From assembly GCA_900766825.1 (NCBI GenBank), contig CAAFWU010000063.1, positions 56,495-120,494 on the forward strand: a stretch of 64,000 nucleotides of DNA, read 5' to 3'. Shown piece by piece: positions 46,053-54,167 of this stretch; positions within the stretch are counted from its first letter, which is position 1, and the number at the start of each line of letters is the position of its first letter. Source of the stretch: Bacteroidales bacterium (GTDB taxonomy: Bacteria > Bacteroidota > Bacteroidia > Bacteroidales > Marinilabiliaceae). The position numbers were made by a program, and so were the translations under genes. A model generated the notes under the pieces. That model worked only from the letters and a program-made list of their open reading frames with translations, did no database searches and had not been told where the DNA came from.

Positions 46053-48560
46053 ATGGCAAATTCCTTGCTCTTATACATAGACAAATGGTACATTGTCGGT
46101 GCAATATACGGCAATGACACCATTCGTCCTTTGTCACTACCGAACAGAGAGGATAGAATTTGGCTCTATTTTCATGAGGACGTTTTGCGAGATGAAATAT
46201 CTTATGGAAAGGTTTTCCAGAAGAAATATAGAGACAACGAGCCTCATTACTACGGAGACATATTTTCATACATAACAAAATCATCGGCAACATTTACATT
46301 GTACCAAAGGCAGCAGCCGATGAGAGAAATTTTTAGGTCGTCAAAAATTTTTGATGAGCTAAAGAGTCGTGTGGAAAGTGAAGGAGTAATTGACACCTAT
46401 ATATCCTTCTCAGAGGACATTAACTACGCTTCTCGTTTGATATTCATAGAGGAGATTGAGAAAGAAGACTTCAAAGTGATAAATAAGTCTGTAAGCTTAT
46501 CTCTTTTAGCAATAATGAATACCATTCATCAAAGGCAAAAGGTAGAAGACGGCAGATACTTAGTGCTAACAGCATGCAACGAAAATTTGCATTATTCAAT
46601 CTTCAACCAGTTAGAGGATCAATTGATTAATATCAATAGCGACACTCTGCCAGGAAGGGGAATTGACGTTAGAAACCGCGCCTTGATAGAAGAAGTGGTT
46701 GATACTATCAATAACAACGAACTCGTACTACAAACAAATGCTGAGTTAGAGGAAGAGTATTGTAGGATGAACCAGTTTGCTGACAAATGGGCAGCAAAAC
46801 TTAAAACATCAGTTGGTTCAATTCCAATAATCATCTCAGACATCACGTTGAGTATTGACCCAAACAAAAGTTACTCAGCAAAACTTGCAAAAAACAAGGT
46901 AATAGAACGCACTAAGGCGATTATTAGACAAATTGTAGACGTAATTGTAACATTCGCAAAAAAAAATTGCGAAGGGAAAAGTGTAAGCGATATTATACTC
47001 ATTGGTGATACTCTTACTAATGAGCAATTTATCAAAGAATTGCTAGGTCGTTATTCCTTAAGTATCGACAATGTGGTTAAGTATCAAGATGCTGATTTAA
47101 CTACAATTTTGGGTTCATACCCCACTATAGACCACTCTCTGTTCTCATCGTTAGAAGCAGATTTTGAAACAATTGCGAAAAAGCAACTCGAAGAGATTCA
47201 AACAGAAGAAACAGATGCAAAGATCAGAATATTAGAGCAAGTAGACACTGATGCACGGAACGCAAGAGAGAAAGAGGCAAAGGACAAAGAGCGTAAATTC
47301 AATGACGCTATGGAAAAAGGTTACGAGGCAGAACGTAATCAAGAGTATAGCGACATGAAGGACTATTTCGAAATTGCACTAAAATATCGCCCCGAAGATG
47401 AAGAGGCAAAACAGAAAAAAGAAGAAGCTAATATCAAAAAAGCAGAACAAGAAGTAAGTCAAAGAAATTACAAACAGAAAATACAACAAGCTAAGTCTTA
47501 TCTAGAAAGTGGGGACTACGAAACAGCCAAACAAAGGGCAGAAGAGGCACTTACCTTTATGTCGAACTCCATCGAAGCTCAAAACATAAAGAAGGAGGCA
47601 AATAATAGGCTAAAAAGTCAGAGAGAATTCGATCGTTACTTAGATCGCTTCGATATGTTTCTTGCTCAAAAACTCTATTCTGAAGCAGAAGAAGAACTCA
47701 CAAAAGCGAAATTATTGGATTTGGACAATAATGATATACTAAATAAAAAAGAAGAAAAGCTAAGTAAAGCTATTAATGAAAACATAGAACGAATTGATAG
47801 CTTGAAGCAAAGATTAGAAACTGCAATCAAATCAAATAATTTCGACGAAGCAATAAACATTTGCTCCGGGTTGATTGGCGTTGACAATGCAAACAAGGAG
47901 AAATGGACAGGCAAGTTGGCTGCTATCACCATTGCTAAAGACCGCGCATTGGAGAAAGATAAACGTTGGCAACAGCTCCTCAAAGATATGGAAACTGCCC
48001 AATTGGCTAACGACTTGAAACAATTGGTAATTCTGTGCAAAGAGGCTTTAACGATAAAGAAGAGTTCCGAAATTGACTCGATATTGGAAAAAGCAGAAGC
48101 CAAACTGAAAGAGGAAAACGAGCAAAGACATCTTTACGATGAAATTTCAAAGATTAAGGATCTGACCTTAAAATTTGAGTTCAAAGAGGCTAAAAAGTTA
48201 CTCAAGAGCATTAGAGGGAAGATTGATATGGAGCAAGAGAGGGAATTGAATAGACTCATCTTCATAAACGAAGATAAAGCAGAGAAAGCCAAAATTGCTA
48301 ATGCTGTAAAAGATAGTTCAGATAACAACATACCAACAGCAAAAGAAAATAACAAGGGCAATTTAGACTCTTCAAGAAAATCAAGTGCTAATGCCGACTT
48401 TTGTGGAGATAAAGAGTCGAACAGAAAGCAAGAAAACTCGGAGACAACAAAAACTTCAAAGAATGCAAAGAACTCCGATGATTTCTTCTATTCTAACACA
48501 CGACCCAACAAATCTCCAAAAGACAATGGTAAAATAAAAAAAGATGACTTCGACTTCTAA
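46053..48560 (+). CDS. degenerate Hsp70-like protein with TPR/coiled-coil body (cluster gene 5)
   Basis: 835 residues. The N-terminal ~365 residues look like a worn actin/Hsp70 fold: LLLYIDKWYIVGAIYG replaces the phosphate-1 loop and lacks its Gly-Thr, while DIILIGDTLTNEQFIKELL (about 312-331) resembles the Hsp70 adenosine motif. Residues ~370-735 are Lys/Glu-rich helices with TPR-like units (AKSYLESGDYETAKQRAEEA, FDEAINICSGLI). The last ~100 residues are low-complexity Ser/Asn/Lys, with DDFF and a final DDFDF. It may be a nucleotide-free scaffold partner of cluster gene 4. There are 129 bp to the next gene, with no clear promoter or terminator. Confidence 0.7.
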   Translation: MANSLLLYIDKWYIVGAIYGNDTIRPLSLPNREDRIWLYFHEDVLRDEISYGKVFQKKYRDNEPHYYGDIFSYITKSSATFTLYQRQQPMREIFRSSKIFDELKSRVESEGVIDTYISFSEDINYASRLIFIEEIEKEDFKVINKSVSLSLLAIMNTIHQRQKVEDGRYLVLTACNENLHYSIFNQLEDQLININSDTLPGRGIDVRNRALIEEVVDTINNNELVLQTNAELEEEYCRMNQFADKWAAKLKTSVGSIPIIISDITLSIDPNKSYSAKLAKNKVIERTKAIIRQIVDVIVTFAKKNCEGKSVSDIILIGDTLTNEQFIKELLGRYSLSIDNVVKYQDADLTTILGSYPTIDHSLFSSLEADFETIAKKQLEEIQTEETDAKIRILEQVDTDARNAREKEAKDKERKFNDAMEKGYEAERNQEYSDMKDYFEIALKYRPEDEEAKQKKEEANIKKAEQEVSQRNYKQKIQQAKSYLESGDYETAKQRAEEALTFMSNSIEAQNIKKEANNRLKSQREFDRYLDRFDMFLAQKLYSEAEEELTKAKLLDLDNNDILNKKEEKLSKAINENIERIDSLKQRLETAIKSNNFDEAINICSGLIGVDNANKEKWTGKLAAITIAKDRALEKDKRWQQLLKDMETAQLANDLKQLVILCKEALTIKKSSEIDSILEKAEAKLKEENEQRHLYDEISKIKDLTLKFEFKEAKKLLKSIRGKIDMEQERELNRLIFINEDKAEKAKIANAVKDSSDNNIPTAKENNKGNLDSSRKSSANADFCGDKESNRKQENSETTKTSKNAKNSDDFFYSNTRPNKSPKDNGKIKKDDFDF

Positions 48561-48689
48561 CCAATTAGGGCTCTGGGTTGTCTGATAAATCTGTATAAGC
48601 ATTAATTGCATAGCACATAGTTAACACCAAAACTGTTCTCTTCTTTGAAGAGAATGAAGAATTAACATAAGTCACACATAACTGCGAAG

Positions 48690-49307
48690 ATGAAAGTAGA
48701 ATTAAAGACCAAGAAAACCCTAAGAAAAAAGGGAGAATCTGTGGGATTTACCTTCTCCGAAGCCCTTAAAGTCCGATTCTTTTGGACTGTAGAGACAGAT
48801 TTTGACCTCTGTCTTTTCTACAAAAAAAAGAATGGAGAGACAGGTGGTGTTTTTTCAGAAGGGTACAGTGGCAAAAAAGAAAGTATGGGCTCTTTAGAAA
48901 AGTTCCCATTTATCCAACTTCTTGCCGATGAAGACAAGCCCCAAGGAGGGAATGAAGTATATGAGCAGCTAAACATCAGTAACCTCGATGAAATAGACGA
49001 AGCCTACATAGTTGTAATAAACTACGACGCCGCCAAAGAAGACAAAGAGAATGTAACATTTGCAGAGATGGGAGGTCGCGTTGAACTTTTATCTAGCGAT
49101 GGCGACTATCTAGAAGTGGTAGCAGACTCATCAGAGACTGGTTTGGTTTACTGCGTATGCTACATCAAGAACATTGAAGAGCGAAACACACTTACCAAGT
49201 GTGGAGGCGATGATATGCACCCTGAGGTGATGGATCTTGAAACAGCCTACGTCAAGATTCCTGGATTCTCTGAAATATGCGACCTCTTGCTAGGTAAGAG
49301 CAATTAA
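48690..49307 (+). CDS. TerD-like protein 1 (cluster gene 6)
   Basis: 205 residues. The core matches the TerD fold (tellurium-resistance/stress proteins, several of which bind Ca2+): basic first strand VELKTKKTLRKKG, then VRFFWTVETDFDLCLFY with DFDL at 37-40 in the place of the TerD DFDLDAS calcium-site motif. NISNLDEIDEAYIVVINYDA follows, then NVTFAEMGGRVELLSSDGDY, the equivalent of the TerD FGQVxxAxIRLV strand. After the core is a C-terminal extension with TKCGGDDMHPEVMDL and PGFSEICDLL. It is a close paralogue of the next gene. Function in this cluster is unknown; tellurite resistance should not be assumed. Confidence 0.8.
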   Translation: MKVELKTKKTLRKKGESVGFTFSEALKVRFFWTVETDFDLCLFYKKKNGETGGVFSEGYSGKKESMGSLEKFPFIQLLADEDKPQGGNEVYEQLNISNLDEIDEAYIVVINYDAAKEDKENVTFAEMGGRVELLSSDGDYLEVVADSSETGLVYCVCYIKNIEERNTLTKCGGDDMHPEVMDLETAYVKIPGFSEICDLLLGKSN

Positions 49308-49325
49308 CATTTAAACAATAGTAAA

Positions 49326-49922
49326 ATGGCAATAACATTAAAAAAGAAGATTACCCTCAGACAAAAGGGTGCCACAGAGATCTTCACATTTTCCGACAAG
49401 TTGAAGGTTAAACTTATCTGGAGTAGCAGTACAGACCTCGACCTCTGCTTATTCTTTAGGAAAAAGGATGGTTCTGTCGGAGGTGTTTTCTCTAACGAGT
49501 ACCGTAACAAGAAGAGCGATTTAGGATCTCTGGACAAATTTCCATTTATTCAACATATGGGAGACGCTAAAGAGCCTGCAGAGAACGAGGAAGAGGTTGA
49601 ACAGATAAACGTTGCTAGTCTTGATGAAATAGATGAGGCCTTTATAGTTGTTGTAAACTACAATGCAGCAATCAATGAAGAAGACGTCACTTTTGCCCAA
49701 GAAGGAGGACGTGTGGAACTAACTTCAAGCGATGGCGACTACCTAGAGGTAATGGCAGATTCTGCAGAGCCTGGTTCTGTGTACAGTGTGTGCTTCATCA
49801 AGAATAATGACGGCAAGAACTCTCTTACCAAGTGTGGCGGCGACAGCGACCACCCCGAGGTAATGGAATTGAGCACCGCCTTCGAAAAGATTCCTGGTTT
49901 CTCTCTTATTTGTAACTCATAA
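49326..49922 (+). CDS. TerD-like protein 2 (cluster gene 7)
   Basis: 198 residues, a tandem paralogue of cluster gene 6. It has ITLKKKITLRQKG at the N-terminus, IWSSSTDLDLCLFF with DLDL at 37-40, SLDEIDEAFIVVVNYNA, DVTFAQEGGRVELTSSDGDY and the same C-terminal extension TKCGGDSDHPEVMEL...PGFSLIC. The conserved pair of Cys (one in the extension, one near the end) in both copies suggests a shared structural feature outside ordinary TerD. It starts 18 bp after gene 6 and ends 2 bp before gene 8, so translation of 7 and 8 is probably coupled. Confidence 0.8.
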   Translation: MAITLKKKITLRQKGATEIFTFSDKLKVKLIWSSSTDLDLCLFFRKKDGSVGGVFSNEYRNKKSDLGSLDKFPFIQHMGDAKEPAENEEEVEQINVASLDEIDEAFIVVVNYNAAINEEDVTFAQEGGRVELTSSDGDYLEVMADSAEPGSVYSVCFIKNNDGKNSLTKCGGDSDHPEVMELSTAFEKIPGFSLICNS

Positions 49923-49924
49923 TC

Positions 49925-50794
49925 ATGGTTACAATAAAGCGGAAAGTAACCATAAAGCAAAAGTCAGTACAGGAAGAAGTTCCAAGAGACAGAAAGCACC
50001 TAAAGGTTACTTTAAAGACAAAATATGCTGAGAAGGTTGAAGAGGCTGAAGTAAAACCACAGACAAATTCTGAGGCCACAAAAACTCAAGGTTCACAGCA
50101 TGATTTGAAGGTTTCTTTTAAAACCAAACAAAAAGGGGTTAGCGAAGAGAAGAAAGATGCTCCACTGCCCAATGCAGAGAAAAAGCAGTCCAACATTTCC
50201 ACCCCTAAGGAGGAAAAGAAATCGAACAAAGGCATCTTTATTGGTATGGCTATTGTAGCCGCCCTTGTTATAGGTGGCGCGCTGTTATTTTCTGACAAAG
50301 ACGCCACCACATCAGAAAACGCTACAGAATCTGCTGTGGAATCTATTGCTCAGAACAATGTCAATAGTGCAGCACTTCCAAATGAGCTAACAGAGCAATC
50401 GAGCAAAGACGTTTCCTATTTAGAAACTTCAGAAGAGGCAAATGCTGAAGATATAAATACCGAAGCAAACAACTCTTCCGCCGTTGCTACGAGAGAAACT
50501 GTATCTTCGCCAAGCGGGAGTACTAACAACACATCGGAGCAAATCAAAGATGCTAACGCAAATTCGGCAAACGAATTGAGCCTGCAAAATGCTCATGAGC
50601 CATCTGAAGTTCAAACAAATTCATCATACCCAAGAATATCAGAATCACTCAGTTCAGATGCTCAAGAGAATGCACAACGAGTAATTCGAGGTGAATTTGG
50701 CAACGGTCAAGAACGCAAAGATAGGTTAGGTAGTTCGTATGCCGAAATACAGAACAAAGTGAACGAAATGTACAGAAACGGCTTAGTTCACTAA
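49925..50794 (+). CDS. single-span protein with Cpl-7 (CW_7)-like wall-binding tail (cluster gene 8)
   Basis: 289 residues. The N-terminal ~100 residues are basic and contain three short strands of one pattern, VTIKRKVTIKQKS, LKVTLKTKY and LKVSFKTKQKG, which resemble the first strand of the two TerD-like neighbours. One membrane helix follows (104-123, IFIGMAIVAALVIGGALLF), preceded by KKSNK, giving N-in/C-out topology. Then comes a ~115-residue Ser/Asn/Glu-rich linker. The last ~42 residues (AQRVIRGEFGNGQERKDRLG...YAEIQNKVNEM) match the pattern of the Cpl-7 lysozyme cell-wall-binding repeat: VIxGxxGNGxxRxxxLG, then Y, then a VQxxVN-like QNKVNEM. It could therefore tie the cytoplasmic TerD proteins to peptidoglycan; that link is inference. 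Confidence 0.75.
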   Translation: MVTIKRKVTIKQKSVQEEVPRDRKHLKVTLKTKYAEKVEEAEVKPQTNSEATKTQGSQHDLKVSFKTKQKGVSEEKKDAPLPNAEKKQSNISTPKEEKKSNKGIFIGMAIVAALVIGGALLFSDKDATTSENATESAVESIAQNNVNSAALPNELTEQSSKDVSYLETSEEANAEDINTEANNSSAVATRETVSSPSGSTNNTSEQIKDANANSANELSLQNAHEPSEVQTNSSYPRISESLSSDAQENAQRVIRGEFGNGQERKDRLGSSYAEIQNKVNEMYRNGLVH

Positions 50795-50810
50795 TCTTTG
50801 AAAACTTGTT

Positions 50811-50846
50811 TAAAGAGGTATTACTAATTGCAGTGATGCCTCTTTA
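50811..50846 (+). terminator. hairpin between cluster genes 8 and 9
   Basis: TAAAGAGGTA (50811-50820) pairs with TGCCTCTTTA (50837-50846), one G-U, 16-base loop, followed by ATTAATTAAAC. It suggests at least partial termination before the P-type ATPase gene, which may then have its own promoter; none was recognised in the 57 bases before ATG 50903. Confidence 0.6.
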
Positions 50847-50902
50847 ATTAATTAAACAACAAATACTTAACGCAACATAAAATAGAAATACAACACTATT
50901 AT

Positions 50903-53893
50903 ATGGAACAAAAACAATACTTAGGCTTAACAGATGCTCAAGTTTTAGAAAGTCGAGCTAAATATGGAGCCAATGTGCTAACTCCGCCCGAAGAAATAGG
51001 TTTTTGGGAAGAGTTATTAGAGGTTTGCAAACACCCCATAGCAATAACAATGTTTAGCTTGATAGCTGCCACTTTAATTGCAGCTTTTGCTCTTGTGGGC
51101 AGCATGAGCACATCAATATTTGTCATGCCAGCCACCATTGCTATAGCTACACTTCTTATTATTGCTGTAGGCTATTTTGGGGGCTTTAACGACCCTCTAT
51201 TTAAAATTCTTATCACTGCATTTGTACTCTCAATAGGTATCTCGATATATGAATTTGAGTGGAACGGTGCAGAATGGACCACTTTCTTTGAGCCTATAGG
51301 CATAATAGTTGCTCTAATTTTGGCAACAAGCATAGCATTTTGGCTTGAAAAAAAGAACGAAAAGACATTTCAAAGCCTCAACCAAACCAACGATGACGAA
51401 TTGGTAAAAGTGGTTAGAAACGGACACACTTGCCAGATTGCACGCAAAGAAGTGGTGGTTGGCGACATTGTGAAATTATCGGCTGGCGATGAGATTCCAG
51501 CCGACTGTATACTTCTTGATTGTCAGAATTTGATTGTGGACGAATCTTCGCTTACAGGCGAACTTCAGACCACTAAATCTCTCAATGCTAATGCATATCC
51601 AGATGCCACATACAAAGCCAACGAGATTAAGAAAGGCACAAACATAATCGAAGGCTACTGCACGGCAGAAGTTACACATGTGGGAATGAGTACTGAGTGT
51701 GGCGAGGTATATAAATCACTCAACGAAGGCAAAGAAGTTGCTGTTGGTTGGTTGGTAAGAAATAACACAACTGGGGAGAGCGTTGGAAAATTTAATACAG
51801 AGGACGAGGCAAACGAAGCCCTCGATGAATACGCTGGTGAGCATGAGAATGAAGATGTTGTGGTTGAGCAACCAATAATTGATAGGATGCGCGTACGCAA
51901 AGGAAGCGAGACTCCACTAAGCAAAAAGCTCAATGGTCTTGCCGACTGGATAACAAATGCAAGTTATATTTTAGCAATACTTATTGTTGTTGGTAGAATT
52001 ATGTGGTTCTTTATCACTAAAGACACAGAAGCCTCATCTTCGGAATATTGGATTGACTTTGTAAGATATCTACTACAAACAATCATGATAGCAGTAACCC
52101 TTGTGGTTGTCGCTGTGCCAGAAGGTCTGCCAATGTCCGTTACACTTAGTTTGGCCTTCAGTATGCGCAAACTAATGAAGAGCAACACATTGCCTCGAAC
52201 AATGCATGCTTGCGAGACCATGGGTGCCGCATCTGTTATTTGCACCGACAAGACTGGTACGCTTACAAAAAACCAGATGGAGGTTGTTGACGCTAAATTA
52301 AACTGCTCAGACAAAGATCTCTTGGCGGAGATGATATCAGCAAATACAACAGCCGACATAGATTTTCAAAGTGATGATGTTCCAAAAGTTATTGGCAATC
52401 CAACAGAAGGAGCATTGCTGCTTTGGCTTGAGAAAAACAGGATAAACTATCTTGAAGTACGAGATAGATTGAAGATATTAGAGCGGCTTACATTCTCGAC
52501 AGAGAACAAATACATGGCAACACTTGTAGAATCCTTAGTTCTTGGACAAAAGGTTGTTTATGTTAAGGGGGCTCCAGAGATTATTTTAGAACTGAGCAAC
52601 ATATCTACCGATGAAAAAATTGCCTTTGAATCTGAATTGCAGAATTACCAAAGCAAAGCAATGCGTACATTGGCTTTGGCTTACTTAGAAGTTTCGGAAA
52701 ATGACAACATATTCAACGAAGGCAAGTTAGTAGTAAACAACATGCATTTTGTTGGCGTATTTGCCATTCAAGATGATGTACGTGATGGTGTAAAAGAGGC
52801 TATCAACGACTGTATAAAGGCTGGCATAAGTGTAAAGATTGTAACAGGAGACACATCTGGTACTGCAAAAGAGATTGGCAGAAAAATCGGTCTATGGACC
52901 GATAACGATGGAGAACGTAATGTTATTACAAGCACGGAGTTAGCTCAGTTGACAGACAAACAACTACAAGAACGAGTTATGGATCTAAAGATTATAGCTC
53001 GCGCAACGCCAATGGATAAGAGACGTCTTGTAGAGGCTCTTCAAAGTCTCGATCATGTGGTTGCTGTCACTGGCGATGGAACAAATGATGCACCAGCTCT
53101 ACACAAGGCCGATGTGGGGCTTTCGATGGGCAGTGGCACTGCTGTGGCAAAGGATGCATCGGACATGATTATTCAGGATAACTCCTTCAGCACCATTGCC
53201 AATGCTGTAATGTGGGGTCGTTCGCTCTACAAAAACATACAGAGGTTTTTGCTATTCCAGCTCACTGTCAACGTGGCTGCCTGCTTCCTTGTGTTCTTTG
53301 GTGCTGTGTTTGGCTACGACACACCACTTACTGTAACGCAGATGCTTTGGGTTAACTTGATTATGGACACTTTTGCGGCCATAGCACTATCGGCACTTCC
53401 TCCACAGAAGAAAGTTATGGAGGAAAAACCACGTGACCCAAAATCCTTCATTCTGGACAACTCTTTGCTCAAGAACATATTTGGCGTGGGAGGTTTCTTC
53501 TTTGTTCTGCTCTTCGTCTTGCTGATTATATTCCAACACGCAGAGATAAACCATATTAGCGACCTTATGAACTTTACGTTTGGTGAACGTGGCGTTGTTT
53601 CAACATACGAACTCACACTTTTGTTTTCCATTTTTGTTATGACGCACATGGGCTATATGTTCAATGCGCGCGCTTACGAAACTGGTGGCTCTGGATGGAA
53701 TCTAAAGGGATGCGATGGTTTCTTGACCATTGCTACAATTGTGACTCTAGGTCAAATTGCCATTATAGAAGTTCCATTCCTCAATAACTTCTTTAACGTT
53801 GAGCAACTACCACTGATTGACTGGGTTGTCATATTTATTCTCGGTTTCCTTGTAACAGGAGTGAGAGAACTCAAACATATTATTTTCAAATAG
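50903..53893 (+). CDS. P-type Ca2+-transporting ATPase, type IIB-like (cluster gene 9)
   Basis: 996-residue cation pump. The phosphorylation motif is ICTDKTGTLTKNQ (Asp 449). Others are KGAPE in the nucleotide domain, VTGDGTNDAPALHKADVGLS in the hinge, VVVAVPEGLPMS in helix M4 and LTVTQMLWVNLIMDTFAAIA in M6. VPEGLP and VNLIMDT are the form seen in plasma-membrane (type IIB) Ca2+ ATPases. Two oddities: the A-domain loop reads SLTGELQ (218-221) where TGES is usual, and an acidic insert of about 60 residues (about 272-335) separates the A domain from M3. There is no C-terminal calmodulin-type tail. In context with TerD-like proteins a Ca2+ substrate is attractive, but specificity is inferred from motifs only. 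Confidence 0.9.
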   Translation: MEQKQYLGLTDAQVLESRAKYGANVLTPPEEIGFWEELLEVCKHPIAITMFSLIAATLIAAFALVGSMSTSIFVMPATIAIATLLIIAVGYFGGFNDPLFKILITAFVLSIGISIYEFEWNGAEWTTFFEPIGIIVALILATSIAFWLEKKNEKTFQSLNQTNDDELVKVVRNGHTCQIARKEVVVGDIVKLSAGDEIPADCILLDCQNLIVDESSLTGELQTTKSLNANAYPDATYKANEIKKGTNIIEGYCTAEVTHVGMSTECGEVYKSLNEGKEVAVGWLVRNNTTGESVGKFNTEDEANEALDEYAGEHENEDVVVEQPIIDRMRVRKGSETPLSKKLNGLADWITNASYILAILIVVGRIMWFFITKDTEASSSEYWIDFVRYLLQTIMIAVTLVVVAVPEGLPMSVTLSLAFSMRKLMKSNTLPRTMHACETMGAASVICTDKTGTLTKNQMEVVDAKLNCSDKDLLAEMISANTTADIDFQSDDVPKVIGNPTEGALLLWLEKNRINYLEVRDRLKILERLTFSTENKYMATLVESLVLGQKVVYVKGAPEIILELSNISTDEKIAFESELQNYQSKAMRTLALAYLEVSENDNIFNEGKLVVNNMHFVGVFAIQDDVRDGVKEAINDCIKAGISVKIVTGDTSGTAKEIGRKIGLWTDNDGERNVITSTELAQLTDKQLQERVMDLKIIARATPMDKRRLVEALQSLDHVVAVTGDGTNDAPALHKADVGLSMGSGTAVAKDASDMIIQDNSFSTIANAVMWGRSLYKNIQRFLLFQLTVNVAACFLVFFGAVFGYDTPLTVTQMLWVNLIMDTFAAIALSALPPQKKVMEEKPRDPKSFILDNSLLKNIFGVGGFFFVLLFVLLIIFQHAEINHISDLMNFTFGERGVVSTYELTLLFSIFVMTHMGYMFNARAYETGGSGWNLKGCDGFLTIATIVTLGQIAIIEVPFLNNFFNVEQLPLIDWVVIFILGFLVTGVRELKHIIFK

Positions 53894-53911
53894 ACACTAA
53901 CTTTTCCCCAC

Positions 53912-53954
53912 AAGCCCTGCAAGGTCACAATACAACACACACCTTGCAGGGCTT
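53912..53954 (+). terminator. intrinsic terminator after the P-type ATPase gene
   Basis: AAGCCCTGCAAGGT (53912-53925) pairs perfectly over 14 bp with ACCTTGCAGGGCTT (53941-53954), 15-base loop, followed by AACTTTTCTCCC. It separates the cluster from the reverse-transcriptase gene. Confidence 0.85.
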
Positions 53955-54167
53955 AACTTTTCTCCCTCCCCTTGCAATTCCCAAACAAAAACCCTAAATT
54001 AGAGAAACCACCAGACCCACGCCCCTAAAAAAAATCCACACCAAGAAAAAATAAAACCCACTACCTACCGTTATAAAGAGTAAGAAGCAAACTAAAAGGG
54101 AACGTCCAAATCTGACACGCCCTACCCTTCCGAACATTAATTATTCCCCTATTAAAACCCCAACCCC
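53955..54167 (+). other. G-poor leader region before the reverse-transcriptase gene
   Basis: This spacer is strikingly rich in A and C on the plus strand, with very few G, and includes runs such as CCCCTAAAAAAAATCC. No TAnnTTTG box was found on either strand. Some defence RTs have a non-coding RNA next to the gene; this is the place it would be, but no structure proves one. Confidence 0.3.

Noticed and set aside
48690..49922. Tellurite-resistance operon
   Set aside because: Only TerD-like folds are present. No TerC, TerB or TerA was found, and the partner genes differ, so a resistance label would mislead.
53955..54167. Retron-type msr/msd RNA before the reverse transcriptase
   Set aside because: No inverted-repeat ends or branching-G context were found, and the RT does not have the retron motif set as far as I can judge; only an unusual base composition remains.
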